A stretch of 64,000 nucleotides of DNA from Herminiimonas sp. (GCF_030655415.1 NZ_JAURVN010000004.1:544311-608310); one strand, 5' to 3'; positions 35,745 through 44,921 are shown, counted from the stretch's first letter. Notes: generated from the sequence alone by a model not told the origin. Made by a program: numbers and translations.

Positions 35745-37115
35745 ATGCCGACTACCATGAATAATCTCGATAACAAATTCTCTGCATCGGCTTCCAAATC
35801 TGCAGTACACCGCATCGTCGTAGTCGGTGGCGGTGCTGGCGGCCTAGAACTGGTCACGGCGCTTGGTAACAAACTAGGCAAAACCGGCAAGATCAGCGTC
35901 ACGCTGGTCGACCGTTCATCTACCCATATCTGGAAGCCCCTGCTGCATGAAGTCGCGGCTGGCAGCATGGATGCGAATACCCATCAACTTGAATATGCCG
36001 CGCAAGCGCGCTGGCATCGCTTCGTGTTTCAGCAAGGCGAATTGCGCGGGCTGGATCGCGCGCGCAAAGTGATCACCATCGCCAGCTTGCTGGATGACGA
36101 CGGCATGGAACTCTTGCCGCAACGCGAGATTGCCTACGACACGCTGATACTGGCAATAGGCAGTATCACCAATTTCTTCAACGTACCAGGCGCAGAAAAA
36201 AATGCGATTGCCGTCGATACCTTGAGTCAGGCTGAACACTTCCGCCGCCGCATGATCGGTCTGTGCATGCGCGCTGAACATGCGATAGATACCCACGAAG
36301 GTCAGGCGCATCCTAAGCTGAATGTCGCGATCATCGGCGCTGGCGCGACCGGCGTCGAGTTATCTGCCGAGTTGCGTAATACCGCGGAAGTTTTAGGCGC
36401 CTATGGACTGCATCACCTCGATCCGCTGCGCGATATTCGTATCACCGTGATCGAAGCCGGGCCGCGTATTCTTTCCGGCTTACCAGAACCGATATCGATC
36501 AAGACTACAGGTCTGCTGAACAAGTTAGGCATCGATGTCATGACCGATGCGAAGGTGTCTGAAGTGCAAGCGCATTCCGTCATATTCGCAAACGGCAATA
36601 GCATTCCAGCAGACTTGACTGTTTGGGCAGCAGGCATACGTGCGCCAGCAATTTTGGCGGAGCTTGGCTTGCCGGTAAATCGTCTTGGACAGATCGTTGT
36701 GCAGCGCACTTTGCAAACAGAAATCGATGCGGATATTTTTGCCTTCGGTGATTGCGCTGCCTGCCCTTGGCCAGAGAAAAACAGTACTGTTCCACCGCGC
36801 GCGCAAGCCGCACATCAACAAGCGAGTTTTCTTTTCAATGCATTGAAGAAACGCCTTGATGGCCAAGCCTTGCCTGAATTTGAATATCGCGATCTGGGTT
36901 CGCTGGTATCGCTGGGACGCTTCGATGCAGTCGGTAATTTGATGGGGCCGTTGATAGGCAGCACACTGTTTATCGAAGGCATCATGGCGCGCCTGCTCTA
37001 TATATCGCTGTATCGTATGCATCTGGTCGCGCTACATGGTTACGTGCGCACTGCTGCTGATACGCTGGGACATTGGCTGCAACGCAAGACTTCGCCGCGC
37101 GTTAAATTGCATTAA
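35745..37115 (+). CDS. ndh: Type II NADH dehydrogenase (NDH-2)
   Basis: 456 residues. A single-subunit FAD enzyme that passes electrons from NADH to quinone without pumping protons. It has a FAD-binding VVVGGGAGGLELVTALG (about residues 25-41), an NADH-binding second Rossmann fold (VAIIGAGATGVELSAELRN), FAFGDCAACP for FAD, and a C-terminal amphipathic anchor (IMARLLYISLYRMHLVALHGYVRT). The start is ATG at 35745, ten bases after GGAGAGG; a TTG four codons upstream overlaps that site. It ends at a strong palindromic terminator. Confidence 0.92.
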   Translation: MPTTMNNLDNKFSASASKSAVHRIVVVGGGAGGLELVTALGNKLGKTGKISVTLVDRSSTHIWKPLLHEVAAGSMDANTHQLEYAAQARWHRFVFQQGELRGLDRARKVITIASLLDDDGMELLPQREIAYDTLILAIGSITNFFNVPGAEKNAIAVDTLSQAEHFRRRMIGLCMRAEHAIDTHEGQAHPKLNVAIIGAGATGVELSAELRNTAEVLGAYGLHHLDPLRDIRITVIEAGPRILSGLPEPISIKTTGLLNKLGIDVMTDAKVSEVQAHSVIFANGNSIPADLTVWAAGIRAPAILAELGLPVNRLGQIVVQRTLQTEIDADIFAFGDCAACPWPEKNSTVPPRAQAAHQQASFLFNALKKRLDGQALPEFEYRDLGSLVSLGRFDAVGNLMGPLIGSTLFIEGIMARLLYISLYRMHLVALHGYVRTAADTLGHWLQRKTSPRVKLH

Positions 37116-37172
37116 GACTCATCTATTGATTCATGCACTAAACGAGCATTAAAAATATTGTGTATATGGGCA

Positions 37173-37201
37173 TCAGAAAAAAGTGCGCGACTTTTTTCTG
37201 A
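37173..37201. terminator. Bidirectional terminator after ndh
   Basis: TCAGAAAAAAGT-GCGCG-ACTTTTTTCTGA, a perfect 12-bp stem with an internal T-run on each strand, 58 bases after the ndh stop. Confidence 0.75.
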
Positions 37202-37298
37202 AACTGCTGCTACACTTTCCGCAGTCAAATTTATAAAACGGTATCTCCGTTCAGTGTTCCTTTAATTAACAAAGTCTTTTCGCTGCAGGAGTTCAACG

Positions 37299-37388
37299 AT
37301 GCATAACATGCATCAGAGCACTGCAAAACCGGATAACACTTGCACTACAGCATGTGAATTGCCCGGCACAATCCGCGAACGAAGCTGA
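37299..37388 (+). CDS. Possible 29-residue small protein
   Basis: A short reading frame MHNMHQSTAKPDNTCTTACE... with a strong ribosome site (GCAGGAG, seven bases before the ATG) in the 391-base ndh-antiporter gap. It contains two cysteines in a CTTAC pattern and is hydrophilic. Too short for composition tests; I recognise no family. It could be a regulatory leader ORF for the downstream antiporter gene, whose start lies 119 bases after its stop. Confidence 0.35.
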   Translation: MHNMHQSTAKPDNTCTTACELPGTIRERS

Positions 37389-37506
37389 TAGAACAATCCG
37401 GGCACTCTGCTGTGCAGTGTCACCAAAAGTGGCCAGACAGCCTGCATCAACAATATGCGTGATCAATTAATTTGAGACGCTTTATTTTTAAATTGCCGGG
37501 AATAGC

Positions 37507-38709
37507 ATGACATCACATAGTTTTTTTCCGAATATGCCGCACGCACTGAATGTGCTGACTGCAACCGGCCTGCTGCTGATAGCCGGCGTACTGGGTGCGC
37601 GTCTTTTGCGCCGCATATTTCCACAAGCGCCAGCCATCACTGCATATGTATTGACCGGGCTGTTGATAGGTCCATCAGCGCTCAACTTGATCGATGTCGC
37701 CTTGCTGAGTGAAATCAGTTTGTTGGTCGATCTCGCACTTGGTCTCGTGCTGTTTGAACTAGGACGTCGTGTCGATTACAAATGGCTGCTGCGTGAAAGA
37801 GGTTTGCTGATTACTGGCGTTGCGCTCAGCACCACCACCTTCATCGCCCTCTTCATCTTGCTCACGCAATTCGGCGTGACCAAACTGGTTGCCAGCATGG
37901 TGGCTGCGCTCGGCATGGCAACTTCGCCTGCAGTGATTTTGAATGTGGTACGTGAGGTCAAGGCCGAAGGTCAACTCACAGAGCGCATGTTGAATATCGT
38001 CGTCATCGGTAATGCGATCGCCTTCGTGGTTTTCTCCATGGGTCTGGCGGCGGTACACGTTGAATATGAAGCCGGTTGGGAAAGTTACATCCTGCATCCA
38101 CTGTACCTGTTGCTTGGTTCCGCTGCTCTAGGCTGGATAATCAGCCGCCTGTTAGTTTGGATAGGTCAATGGCTGGGCCGTGACAGTCAAGCACAGTTGA
38201 TCCTCGTGCTGGCACTGATTGCGAGCACGGTCGGCATTGCCGTCATGCTGAATCTTTCTGCGCTGATTGCACTGCTAGTGTTTGGTATCGCCAGCCGTAG
38301 TTATGACGCACGTCACGCGATTGTCGAACCAGATCTGAGCCAGTTCAGCGGCTTGTTCTATGTTGCGCTCTTCGTCTTTGCCGGTGCCAAACTAGAGTTA
38401 TCGCATCTGCTTGATTTGTGGCCCATCGTGCTCGCCTTCATCGCCTTGCGTTTGCTGATCGCAGTCGGCATGACAACTGGACTGGCGCGACTGAATGGCA
38501 TCGCAGTACGCAAGGGCGCATTGCTCGGACTTGGCTTGGTACCGCTGTCCGGTTTCAACATCATTATGGTGCAACACGCGGTCGGCTACTATCCGCAATT
38601 CGGCGCGCAACTCACAGCGCTGGTTGTTTCGATACTCGTGATCCTCGAATTGCTGGGCCCGATTTGCACACGCTATGCGCTGGTCGCATCCGGCGAAGCC
38701 AAGAACTGA
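37507..38709 (+). CDS. CPA2-family cation/proton antiporter without a nucleotide-binding domain
   Basis: 400 residues, about eleven to thirteen membrane helices, the membrane half of Kef/NapA/GerN-type antiporters. Family segments include GLLLIAGVLGARLLRRIFPQAPAITAYVLTGLLIGP, LALGLVLFELGRRVDYKWL and VAALGMATSPAVILNVVRE. Unlike KefB/KefC it ends right after the last helix and lacks the C-terminal KTN/RCK domain. The start is ATG at 37507 (GGGAA upstream). The ybdK gene starts 14 bases after the stop, so the two probably form an operon. Ion specificity (K+ or Na+) is not determined. Confidence 0.85.
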   Translation: MTSHSFFPNMPHALNVLTATGLLLIAGVLGARLLRRIFPQAPAITAYVLTGLLIGPSALNLIDVALLSEISLLVDLALGLVLFELGRRVDYKWLLRERGLLITGVALSTTTFIALFILLTQFGVTKLVASMVAALGMATSPAVILNVVREVKAEGQLTERMLNIVVIGNAIAFVVFSMGLAAVHVEYEAGWESYILHPLYLLLGSAALGWIISRLLVWIGQWLGRDSQAQLILVLALIASTVGIAVMLNLSALIALLVFGIASRSYDARHAIVEPDLSQFSGLFYVALFVFAGAKLELSHLLDLWPIVLAFIALRLLIAVGMTTGLARLNGIAVRKGALLGLGLVPLSGFNIIMVQHAVGYYPQFGAQLTALVVSILVILELLGPICTRYALVASGEAKN

Positions 38710-38723
38710 TCAAGGAAATTTTC

Positions 38724-39836
38724 ATGCTGGAATTTAATAACTCAACGCCGCTGACCATGGGCGTAGAACTCGAGCTGCAGATCGTCAATCGACGTGATTA
38801 CAATCTGACGCGCGGTTCCGATGATCTGCTACAGATCATCAACAAGACCGAGCACGGTTACGATATCAAGCCGGAAATAACCGAAAGCATGCTCGAGATC
38901 GCGACCTCGGTGCATCTCGATCATCATGAAATGCTGACCGAGCTGACCGCCATGCGCACCTTGATTGTAGCGGCTGCAGACAAGCTTAATCTCGGTCTCG
39001 CTGGTGGTGGCGCGCATCCGTTCCAGCATTGGGAAGATCAACGTATTTATCCAACCGATCGCTATCGCCTCGTGTCCGAGCTGTACGGTTATCTGGCCAA
39101 ACAATTCACCGTCTACGGCCAGCACATTCATATCGGTTGCCCTAGCGGCGATGAAGCGATTCGCCTTGCGCATCTGCTGGCACGCACCATGCCGCACTTC
39201 ATTACGCTATCGGCTTCGTCGCCTTTTTATCAAGGCGTGGACACTACGTTCCAGTCATCACGGCTGACCAGCATTAATGCATTCCCATTGAGTGGCACCA
39301 TGCCCTTTGTCAGCGGCTGGGATGAGTTCAACGCCTACTTCAACAAAATGTCGAATCTGGGTATAGTCGCCAGCATGAAAGATTTTTATTGGGATATTCG
39401 TCCCAAACCTGAATACGGTACGGTCGAGATTCGCGTCTGCGATACACCGCTGGCGATAGAAACCGCCGTGGCCTTAGGTGCGTATGCACAAACCTTGAGC
39501 AAGTACTTCTTCGCACAACGTGACTTGCATCCGACTGCAGATACGGCACTGACTTATTCCTACAATCGCTTCCAGGCTTGTCGCTTCGGCTTGAACGGCG
39601 CGCTGATTAATCCGCTGACCGGCACGCAGTCGTCGATCAAGGACGATATCCTGCAAACCTTCGAGATGCTGAAGGACGTTGCTGAGGAAATGGGTACCGA
39701 CGATGCAATCGAACTGCTGCGCCATCGTGTGTTGTCCAGCGAATCCGACGCTGACTGGTTGCGCGCCTGCTACGAAAAAAGCGGCTCGCTGAGCGACGTC
39801 GTGCGCCAGCAAAGTGCTGTGTGGATGGCAAAGTAA
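38724..39836 (+). CDS. ybdK: Carboxylate-amine ligase YbdK (glutamate-cysteine ligase type 2)
   Basis: 370 residues. It belongs to the glutamate-cysteine ligase 2 family: TMGVELELQIVNRRDYNL at the N-terminus, EITESMLEIATSVH, GGGAHPFQHWEDQ, GQHIHIGCPSGDEAI and EYGTVEIRVCDTPL. YbdK of E. coli has weak gamma-glutamylcysteine-forming activity; the physiological substrate is unclear. ATG 38724 lies eight bases after AAGGAAA. Its position 14 bases after the antiporter gene suggests a joint function. Frame extension upstream (to 38418) runs through the antiporter gene and is a shadow. Confidence 0.92.
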   Translation: MLEFNNSTPLTMGVELELQIVNRRDYNLTRGSDDLLQIINKTEHGYDIKPEITESMLEIATSVHLDHHEMLTELTAMRTLIVAAADKLNLGLAGGGAHPFQHWEDQRIYPTDRYRLVSELYGYLAKQFTVYGQHIHIGCPSGDEAIRLAHLLARTMPHFITLSASSPFYQGVDTTFQSSRLTSINAFPLSGTMPFVSGWDEFNAYFNKMSNLGIVASMKDFYWDIRPKPEYGTVEIRVCDTPLAIETAVALGAYAQTLSKYFFAQRDLHPTADTALTYSYNRFQACRFGLNGALINPLTGTQSSIKDDILQTFEMLKDVAEEMGTDDAIELLRHRVLSSESDADWLRACYEKSGSLSDVVRQQSAVWMAK

Positions 39837-40010
39837 GTTGCCTTGCCTCCGATCCCAGGCGGTTGCGGCAGTAGTGGCAACCCGTCCAACTGTATTTTTG
39901 TAAGACAATTCCCACAAGCGAATCGGAAAATCACCGATTCTGCAAAGTTTGCCCTTCCTGCACAATCGACTCTGTAAAACTTGCAAGATGTTTTAACAGA
40001 GGAGAAACCA

Positions 40011-41123
40011 ATGTCTAACGGATACAGTACAGACGGCAATGTTGTCGGCATGCCGGCACAAAATACACAAGAATTCGCTGTCATACCCGCCAGCCTGCAA
40101 GAGCTAGGCGCGTCCTACAAAAAAGACCACCGTTGCGGCAACCTATACGGCGCATCGGAAAACATGCTGCATCTTTTCAATATGATAGGCAAGGTCGCAC
40201 CGACCAATGCCAACGTCTTGATCGTGGGTGAAAGCGGGACCGGCAAAGAACTGGTCGCTAATGTCATCCATCAAAAAAGCAAAGAAAGCTCGCAACCTTT
40301 CATTGCGTTGAACTGCGGCGCCGTGTCGCCGCAACTGATTGAAGCAGAACTGTTCGGCTCTGAACGCGGCAGTTTTACCGGCTCGGTACGCACTCAAAAA
40401 GGCTGCTTTGAACGCGCCGACGGCGGCACACTTTTCCTCGATGAAGTGACAGAAATGTCGCTGGACATGCAGGTCAAATTATTGCGCGTACTCGAAACCA
40501 ATCGTTTCTATCGCATCGGTGCTGACGAAGAGACAGAAGTCAAAGTACGTGTAGTTGCCGCGACCAATCGTGACCCGCTGGAAGCAGTCGCCAACGGCAC
40601 GCTGCGTAGCGATCTTTTCTATCGCCTGGCAGTCTTCCCTATCCATGTCCCCAAGCTGCGCGATCGCGGCGAAGACATACGTTTGCTGGCGAATCTTTTC
40701 CTCGCTCAATTGAATGAGGAAGAAGGCAATAACAAACATTTTTCAAAAGCGTCTTACCGCTTGTTGAATGAATACACATGGCCGGGCAATGTCCGTGAAT
40801 TGAAAAACATTGTGCATCGCAGCTATATTCTTGCGGATCAGGAACTCGACATCAAATTGAGTATCAATCCAGCCAAAGCAAGTGCCAGTGAACAATCCGA
40901 AGATTGTGTCACCGTGCAGCTGGGAAGCAAGTTGGCAGACGCTGAACAGCGACTGATTTGTGCCACGCTGGGCCACTGCGGCGGGAATAAGACCTTGACG
41001 GCAGAGGTGTTAGGTGTGAGTCTTAAAACACTTTACAATCGGCTCAATGAATACCAAACCAAGCTGTTTATACCTGACCCGATTAACCGCACAAATCATT
41101 ACGGTATGCCGGCTCGTAACTAG
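40011..41123 (+). CDS. Sigma54-dependent activator without a sensory domain, GSFTGS variant
   Basis: 370 residues: a short 45-residue N-terminal extension, an AAA+ domain with Walker A GESGTGKE (73-80), the sigma54-contact loop GSFTGS (120-125) and Walker B GGTLFLDE (138-145), and a Fis-type helix-turn-helix at the C-terminus (about 320-350, GGNKTLTAEVLGVSLKTLYNRL). The invariant-like GAFTGA loop is changed at two positions (A to S, A to S). There is no receiver, GAF or PAS domain, so activity must be set by a partner, like PspF. ATG 40011 is preceded by AGAGGAGA. It starts a three-gene signalling run. Confidence 0.88.
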   Translation: MSNGYSTDGNVVGMPAQNTQEFAVIPASLQELGASYKKDHRCGNLYGASENMLHLFNMIGKVAPTNANVLIVGESGTGKELVANVIHQKSKESSQPFIALNCGAVSPQLIEAELFGSERGSFTGSVRTQKGCFERADGGTLFLDEVTEMSLDMQVKLLRVLETNRFYRIGADEETEVKVRVVAATNRDPLEAVANGTLRSDLFYRLAVFPIHVPKLRDRGEDIRLLANLFLAQLNEEEGNNKHFSKASYRLLNEYTWPGNVRELKNIVHRSYILADQELDIKLSINPAKASASEQSEDCVTVQLGSKLADAEQRLICATLGHCGGNKTLTAEVLGVSLKTLYNRLNEYQTKLFIPDPINRTNHYGMPARN

Positions 41124-41150
41124 CACTCAATTGAAAAACACGTATTCATC

Positions 41151-41783
41151 ATGGTAAAAATTCTCGTAGTTGACGATCATGCAGTGGTCCGCGCAGGTGT
41201 GCAGTATTTTATTGCGCAAGTGCCGGACATGAGTATCGAAGGCGAGGCAGCCACTGCTCAGGAAGCCATACGTCTGGTACGTTCGCAGGATTGGGATATC
41301 GTTTTACTCGACATCAATATGCCGGATAAAAGCGGCGTTGAAGTCTTGAAGCAAATCAAGCGCGAAAAACCCGATCTGCCTGTACTCATTTTGAGCATGC
41401 ATCCGGAAAGCCGTTACGCGGTACAAATTCTGCGTAGCGGTGCCAGCGGATATGTACAAAAAGAAGCGCTGGCCGAAGAACTGGTCACGGCGATTCAAAC
41501 CATTTTGCGCGGTCACAAATACATCAGCCATACAGTCGCAGAATTGCTGACGACAGAAGTTGATGCCAATGCGGAAAAACCGCTGCATGAAACGCTGTCA
41601 AAGCGCGAATACGAAATTTTCTATAAATTATGTCAAGGTCACGGCGTCACCAAGATCGCCGATGAACTCTGCCTGAGCGTAAAAACCGTTAGTACTTATC
41701 GGGCGCGCGTTTTGCAAAAGATGAATATGGAAAATAACGCGGGCATTATCTATTACGCTATCAAACAAAATTTGATCGATTAA
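41151..41783 (+). CDS. NarL/FixJ-type response regulator
   Basis: 210 residues: an N-terminal receiver (VDDHAVVRAGVQ; phospho-acceptor Asp in DIVLLDINMPDKSG; SMHP; KEAL) and a C-terminal LuxR-type helix-turn-helix (LSKREYEIFYKLCQGHGVTKIADELCLSVKTVSTYRARVLQKM). The likely partner is the HisKA_3 sensor kinase at 42472-44487. It lies 27 bases after the sigma54-activator stop and 21 bases before the next gene. Confidence 0.93.
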   Translation: MVKILVVDDHAVVRAGVQYFIAQVPDMSIEGEAATAQEAIRLVRSQDWDIVLLDINMPDKSGVEVLKQIKREKPDLPVLILSMHPESRYAVQILRSGASGYVQKEALAEELVTAIQTILRGHKYISHTVAELLTTEVDANAEKPLHETLSKREYEIFYKLCQGHGVTKIADELCLSVKTVSTYRARVLQKMNMENNAGIIYYAIKQNLID

Positions 41784-41804
41784 TTAATTCAGGTTTAGAA
41801 CGAC

Positions 41805-42284
41805 ATGTCTTTCGATACTGCAGTTATCAGTAATAAATGCGATTCTTATATGAATGATGTGAAAAATAATTCAACTAACGGAAGTTGTCCTCCATTGCGT
41901 ATCTTCCTGGTAGAGGATTCTATCGAAGTACGTGATCTGATGATAGAAAACCTGGCGATGATTCCCGGCGTAGTGGTAGCTGGCGTGTCTGAATCAGAGG
42001 CTGATGCATTGGATCAATTGAATACTATTCCTTGCGATATTCTGATCGTCGATATTCAACTGAAAAAAGGCAACGGCATTAATTTGCTGCGCCAATTATC
42101 GGAAAAACGCGATTACGATCCTTTGAAAATCATCTGCAGTAATAATGCGACTGAAGTATTCAGACGTGTTGGACGTCAGTATGGTGTGAATCACTTCTAC
42201 GACAAGACTTCAGAATTCCCGCAATTATTTGAATTGGTAAAAGAGTTGAGTCACGCTCATAGTGAATGCCGCAGCCGAAACTGA
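41805..42284 (+). CDS. Receiver-only response regulator
   Basis: 159 residues: a 33-residue N-terminal extension, then a single receiver domain (VEDSIEVRDLM; DILIVDIQLKKGNGINLLRQL; IICSN; YDKTSEF). There is no output domain. Its closest relative in this window is the receiver at 63178-63621, which shares the DI.L..GNGIN.LR.L segment. An alternative start at 41850 (MNDVKNN) would remove part of the extension. A role as phosphate sink or adaptor in the sensor-regulator pathway is inferred. Confidence 0.88.
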   Translation: MSFDTAVISNKCDSYMNDVKNNSTNGSCPPLRIFLVEDSIEVRDLMIENLAMIPGVVVAGVSESEADALDQLNTIPCDILIVDIQLKKGNGINLLRQLSEKRDYDPLKIICSNNATEVFRRVGRQYGVNHFYDKTSEFPQLFELVKELSHAHSECRSRN

Positions 42285-42471
42285 GCTTTAGAAAAACCTG
42301 CATCGTCGCACTTCAATAACTGATCTAAAATCCTACGTAGCGACAACAAGCTATCACTTGCGCTTGTAAATCAGCATCCTCACCCGCCTTATCTGCAACA
42401 GCTCATTCTTAGAGCTAGTCTGCAAATCGAACTAACTCCCATCAGCAAGCAGCATTAAGTCACGTATCGCA

Positions 42472-44487
42472 TTACCCGTTTTCTTCCAGCACATTGTCAT
42501 CAGCCACTTGCGTATTTTCCGGTGTTTTTGGAATCGTGATGACGATCGTCGTGCCCTTGCCGTCCGCACCGTTCACCCTGACAGTGCCTCCCAGATAAGC
42601 CACCCGTTCGCGCATGCCGCGCAAACCATGAGTGCTCATACCGCCAGGATTTTCCGCAGGAATACCAATGCCGTTATCGCGCACAGTCAACACGATTTCA
42701 TCATCGACGTCATCCAGCACAACATCGACATGCGTCGCTTTTGCATGCTTGGCGATATTGTTCAAGGCTTCCTGCACGATACGGAACAAGGCTATGTCAA
42801 CGCGCGGTGCGTAGCCTAATTGGTCGTCAGGCAAATTGACGTTACACACTACGCCAGTGTATTTCTCAAACTCCGCAGCCTGTTCTGCGATGGCGATTTT
42901 GACGCCAAACACATCCAGTTTGTCAGGACGCAAACCGTTTTGAATACGCCGCGTTGCATCGGTAATGGAACTCAGCAAGGCCTTGATTTTGACCGAACGC
43001 TCAGTAAATTTTGGCTCAGGCGGCATCTGCTGGAATATCAAGGACAAATGCATGTTCAATGCGGTCAGCGCCGCCCCCAGATCGTCATGCAATTCTCTGG
43101 CGATTGAACGTTTCTCTTCTTCACGCGTTGTTTCAAGATGGCCGATTAGTTCGCTGACTTCAAAGGTACGCGCCGCAACCAATGCTTCCAGTTGCGTCTC
43201 ATGTGCCTTCAACGCATCTTCCATACGCTTGCGATCCGTGATGTCGGTACTGATACCAACCAGGCCCATGACTTGACCCTTTGCGTCCAGCCACGGTGCT
43301 TTGGTCGAATGCATGGTGCGCATTCCATAGGCATAGCGGGTAGTGGTTTCAAAGGTCTTCGGCTTGCCGCCCAGGATCACAATGCGATCTTCTTCCATTA
43401 CGCGCGCCGCATCATCTTTTTCCAGATACAACTCGTCGCTGCTCAAGCCGATTACTTGCTCGCGTTCTTTTCCAAGTAAACGCAGCTTGGCAGGATTGGC
43501 AAAAATCATGCGGCCGTTACGGTCTTTTACGAAAATTGCATCGGGCGTGTTATCGCTGACGGCGCGCAACAAGGCATTGCTTTCGGCCAGTGCGGCTTCG
43601 CCAATTTGACGCCCTTCGTATTCACGATTCAATAACGCAGCAGTACGGCAAAACATGATGAACAGCAATGTACCGCTAAGCATGATCAATAAAGGCGATG
43701 CCATGTTGGCATCGTAGAGATGATTTTGTACGCCCCATTTAATTGCGAAATCCAGAATCACCAGCATCAACAGACTGTTCGGCAACAGCCGGCGCAGAAT
43801 TGGGCCACCCGGCGATTGACTATTCCAGAGACGCATCAGGCGATGCGAAGGACGTGCCGCCAGGATGCCAAGTCCAAGCACCATGAAGGTCACGGAAACA
43901 AAAGGTACCACCGTACGTGCAACCTCTGTCACACCAACCGACATCACGTTATATAGCTGACCAACCAACGGTATGCCCATCATGCCGATCAGGATGAAGG
44001 CGACGTATTCGGTTGGGTAATGACCACCGGAGGTACGATAATCGATGAGCAAAAGACAAAGACCGACCAATACAAAACCCAGCGCTGCAAGTGGTGATTC
44101 ATTCAGCCAGAACTTGCCTTGCACACCAGTTTTTGCGAACAGGGTTTCCAGACCCAGATCGAAACCAAAAAAATACCGCAGCAATGCCGATGCACCAGCC
44201 GCAATCACACACAATGCAAATGCCGCAGCGAGCAGCTTGACGACCCTTCGGGCCGTGCCATGTGTAACTTGAATTGAGCGAAATGCCAATGCCAGCGCAG
44301 TCACGAAAAACACTATTCCTGTGCTCATCCTGATCGGCACAATATCGGACAAGCGATAGTCCAGAATCCAGAAGTCATGCGCTGCGTTATAAATGGCGAC
44401 AATACCGACAGTCAAAATGAATGCCGCGGCAATGAGAGGCGCAATCAGAAAAGTAAAGGATTTACGATGTCCCGCTGATTGAAACAT
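42472..44487 (-). CDS. Membrane sensor histidine kinase with PAS domain, NarX/DegS-like (HisKA_3)
   Basis: 671 residues. About eight membrane helices lie in the N-terminal 290 residues (no known ligand domain), followed by a PAS domain (about 310-420, with VSDNTPDAIFVKDRNGRMIFAN), a HisKA_3 dimerisation region with the phosphorylated histidine in IARELHDDLGAALTA, and an HATPase domain (TVRDNGIGIP; GLRGMRERV). This type normally partners a NarL-family regulator; the gene at 41151-41783 on the other strand is the obvious candidate. GGAG lies seven bases before ATG 44487. Signal unknown. Confidence 0.93.
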   Translation of the reverse strand: MFQSAGHRKSFTFLIAPLIAAAFILTVGIVAIYNAAHDFWILDYRLSDIVPIRMSTGIVFFVTALALAFRSIQVTHGTARRVVKLLAAAFALCVIAAGASALLRYFFGFDLGLETLFAKTGVQGKFWLNESPLAALGFVLVGLCLLLIDYRTSGGHYPTEYVAFILIGMMGIPLVGQLYNVMSVGVTEVARTVVPFVSVTFMVLGLGILAARPSHRLMRLWNSQSPGGPILRRLLPNSLLMLVILDFAIKWGVQNHLYDANMASPLLIMLSGTLLFIMFCRTAALLNREYEGRQIGEAALAESNALLRAVSDNTPDAIFVKDRNGRMIFANPAKLRLLGKEREQVIGLSSDELYLEKDDAARVMEEDRIVILGGKPKTFETTTRYAYGMRTMHSTKAPWLDAKGQVMGLVGISTDITDRKRMEDALKAHETQLEALVAARTFEVSELIGHLETTREEEKRSIARELHDDLGAALTALNMHLSLIFQQMPPEPKFTERSVKIKALLSSITDATRRIQNGLRPDKLDVFGVKIAIAEQAAEFEKYTGVVCNVNLPDDQLGYAPRVDIALFRIVQEALNNIAKHAKATHVDVVLDDVDDEIVLTVRDNGIGIPAENPGGMSTHGLRGMRERVAYLGGTVRVNGADGKGTTIVITIPKTPENTQVADDNVLEENG

Positions 44488-44586
44488 GGGCTAACTCCAC
44501 TACGAATAAGACAACAGGATGAGACAAAAATTATCTTCCTGCTTCGAATAACACACGCCTGACTGTAATAACTCAGCCGCGACGAC

Positions 44587-44778
44587 TTATTTATGATGAT
44601 TTTTCTTGAGGGATTTTTTACAGCTTCTGAATACTGCATCTGCAGATATTTTCAGAACGAATCTTATAGCCTGCTGCTCTGAAATCATGTTGCTTTCATA
44701 GAGAAGCATAGCAGTATCTTTCGCGGCTGCAAACGCTTTCTCCGATATTAATCCAGCGAAATAGTCCTGTCCTTCCAT
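44587..44778 (-). CDS. Small protein of unknown function (uncertain)
   Basis: A 63-residue reading frame from ATG 44778 (MEGQDYFAGLISEKAFAAAK...). It is mixed in charge with a basic C-terminus (SCKKSLKKNHHK) and reads like a folded helical peptide. The start lies inside a hairpin (ATTGGCA-N7-TGCCAAT) and 18 bases after a strong terminator, and no ribosome site is visible, which weakens the call. It may be a cryptic or leader ORF. I recognise no family. Confidence 0.35.
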   Translation of the reverse strand: MEGQDYFAGLISEKAFAAAKDTAMLLYESNMISEQQAIRFVLKISADAVFRSCKKSLKKNHHK

Positions 44779-44796
44779 TGGCAACTTGAATGCCAA

Positions 44797-44830
44797 TAAG
44801 CAAAAACCCGCGAGAGCGGGTTTTTGCTTA
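44797..44830. terminator. Strong palindromic terminator upstream of the 44587 ORF
   Basis: TAAGCAAAAACCCGC-GAGA-GCGGGTTTTTGCTTA forms a perfect 15-bp stem with T-runs on both strands. Its most likely job is to terminate the short minus-strand transcript carrying the 24-residue membrane protein (44922-44996). Confidence 0.85.
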
Positions 44831-44921
44831 TGCGCGACATACGGTTAAGTCGCGTTTTAATAAAGTTGAGCTATGAAGATTAGACTTCATAGCAAACATC
44901 AGATTAACAAGGCGGGCAATC

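Noticed and set aside
38418..38723. Upstream extension of ybdK into the antiporter gene
   Set aside because: The extra residues are the antiporter gene read in another frame; a strong ribosome site precedes the ATG at 38724.
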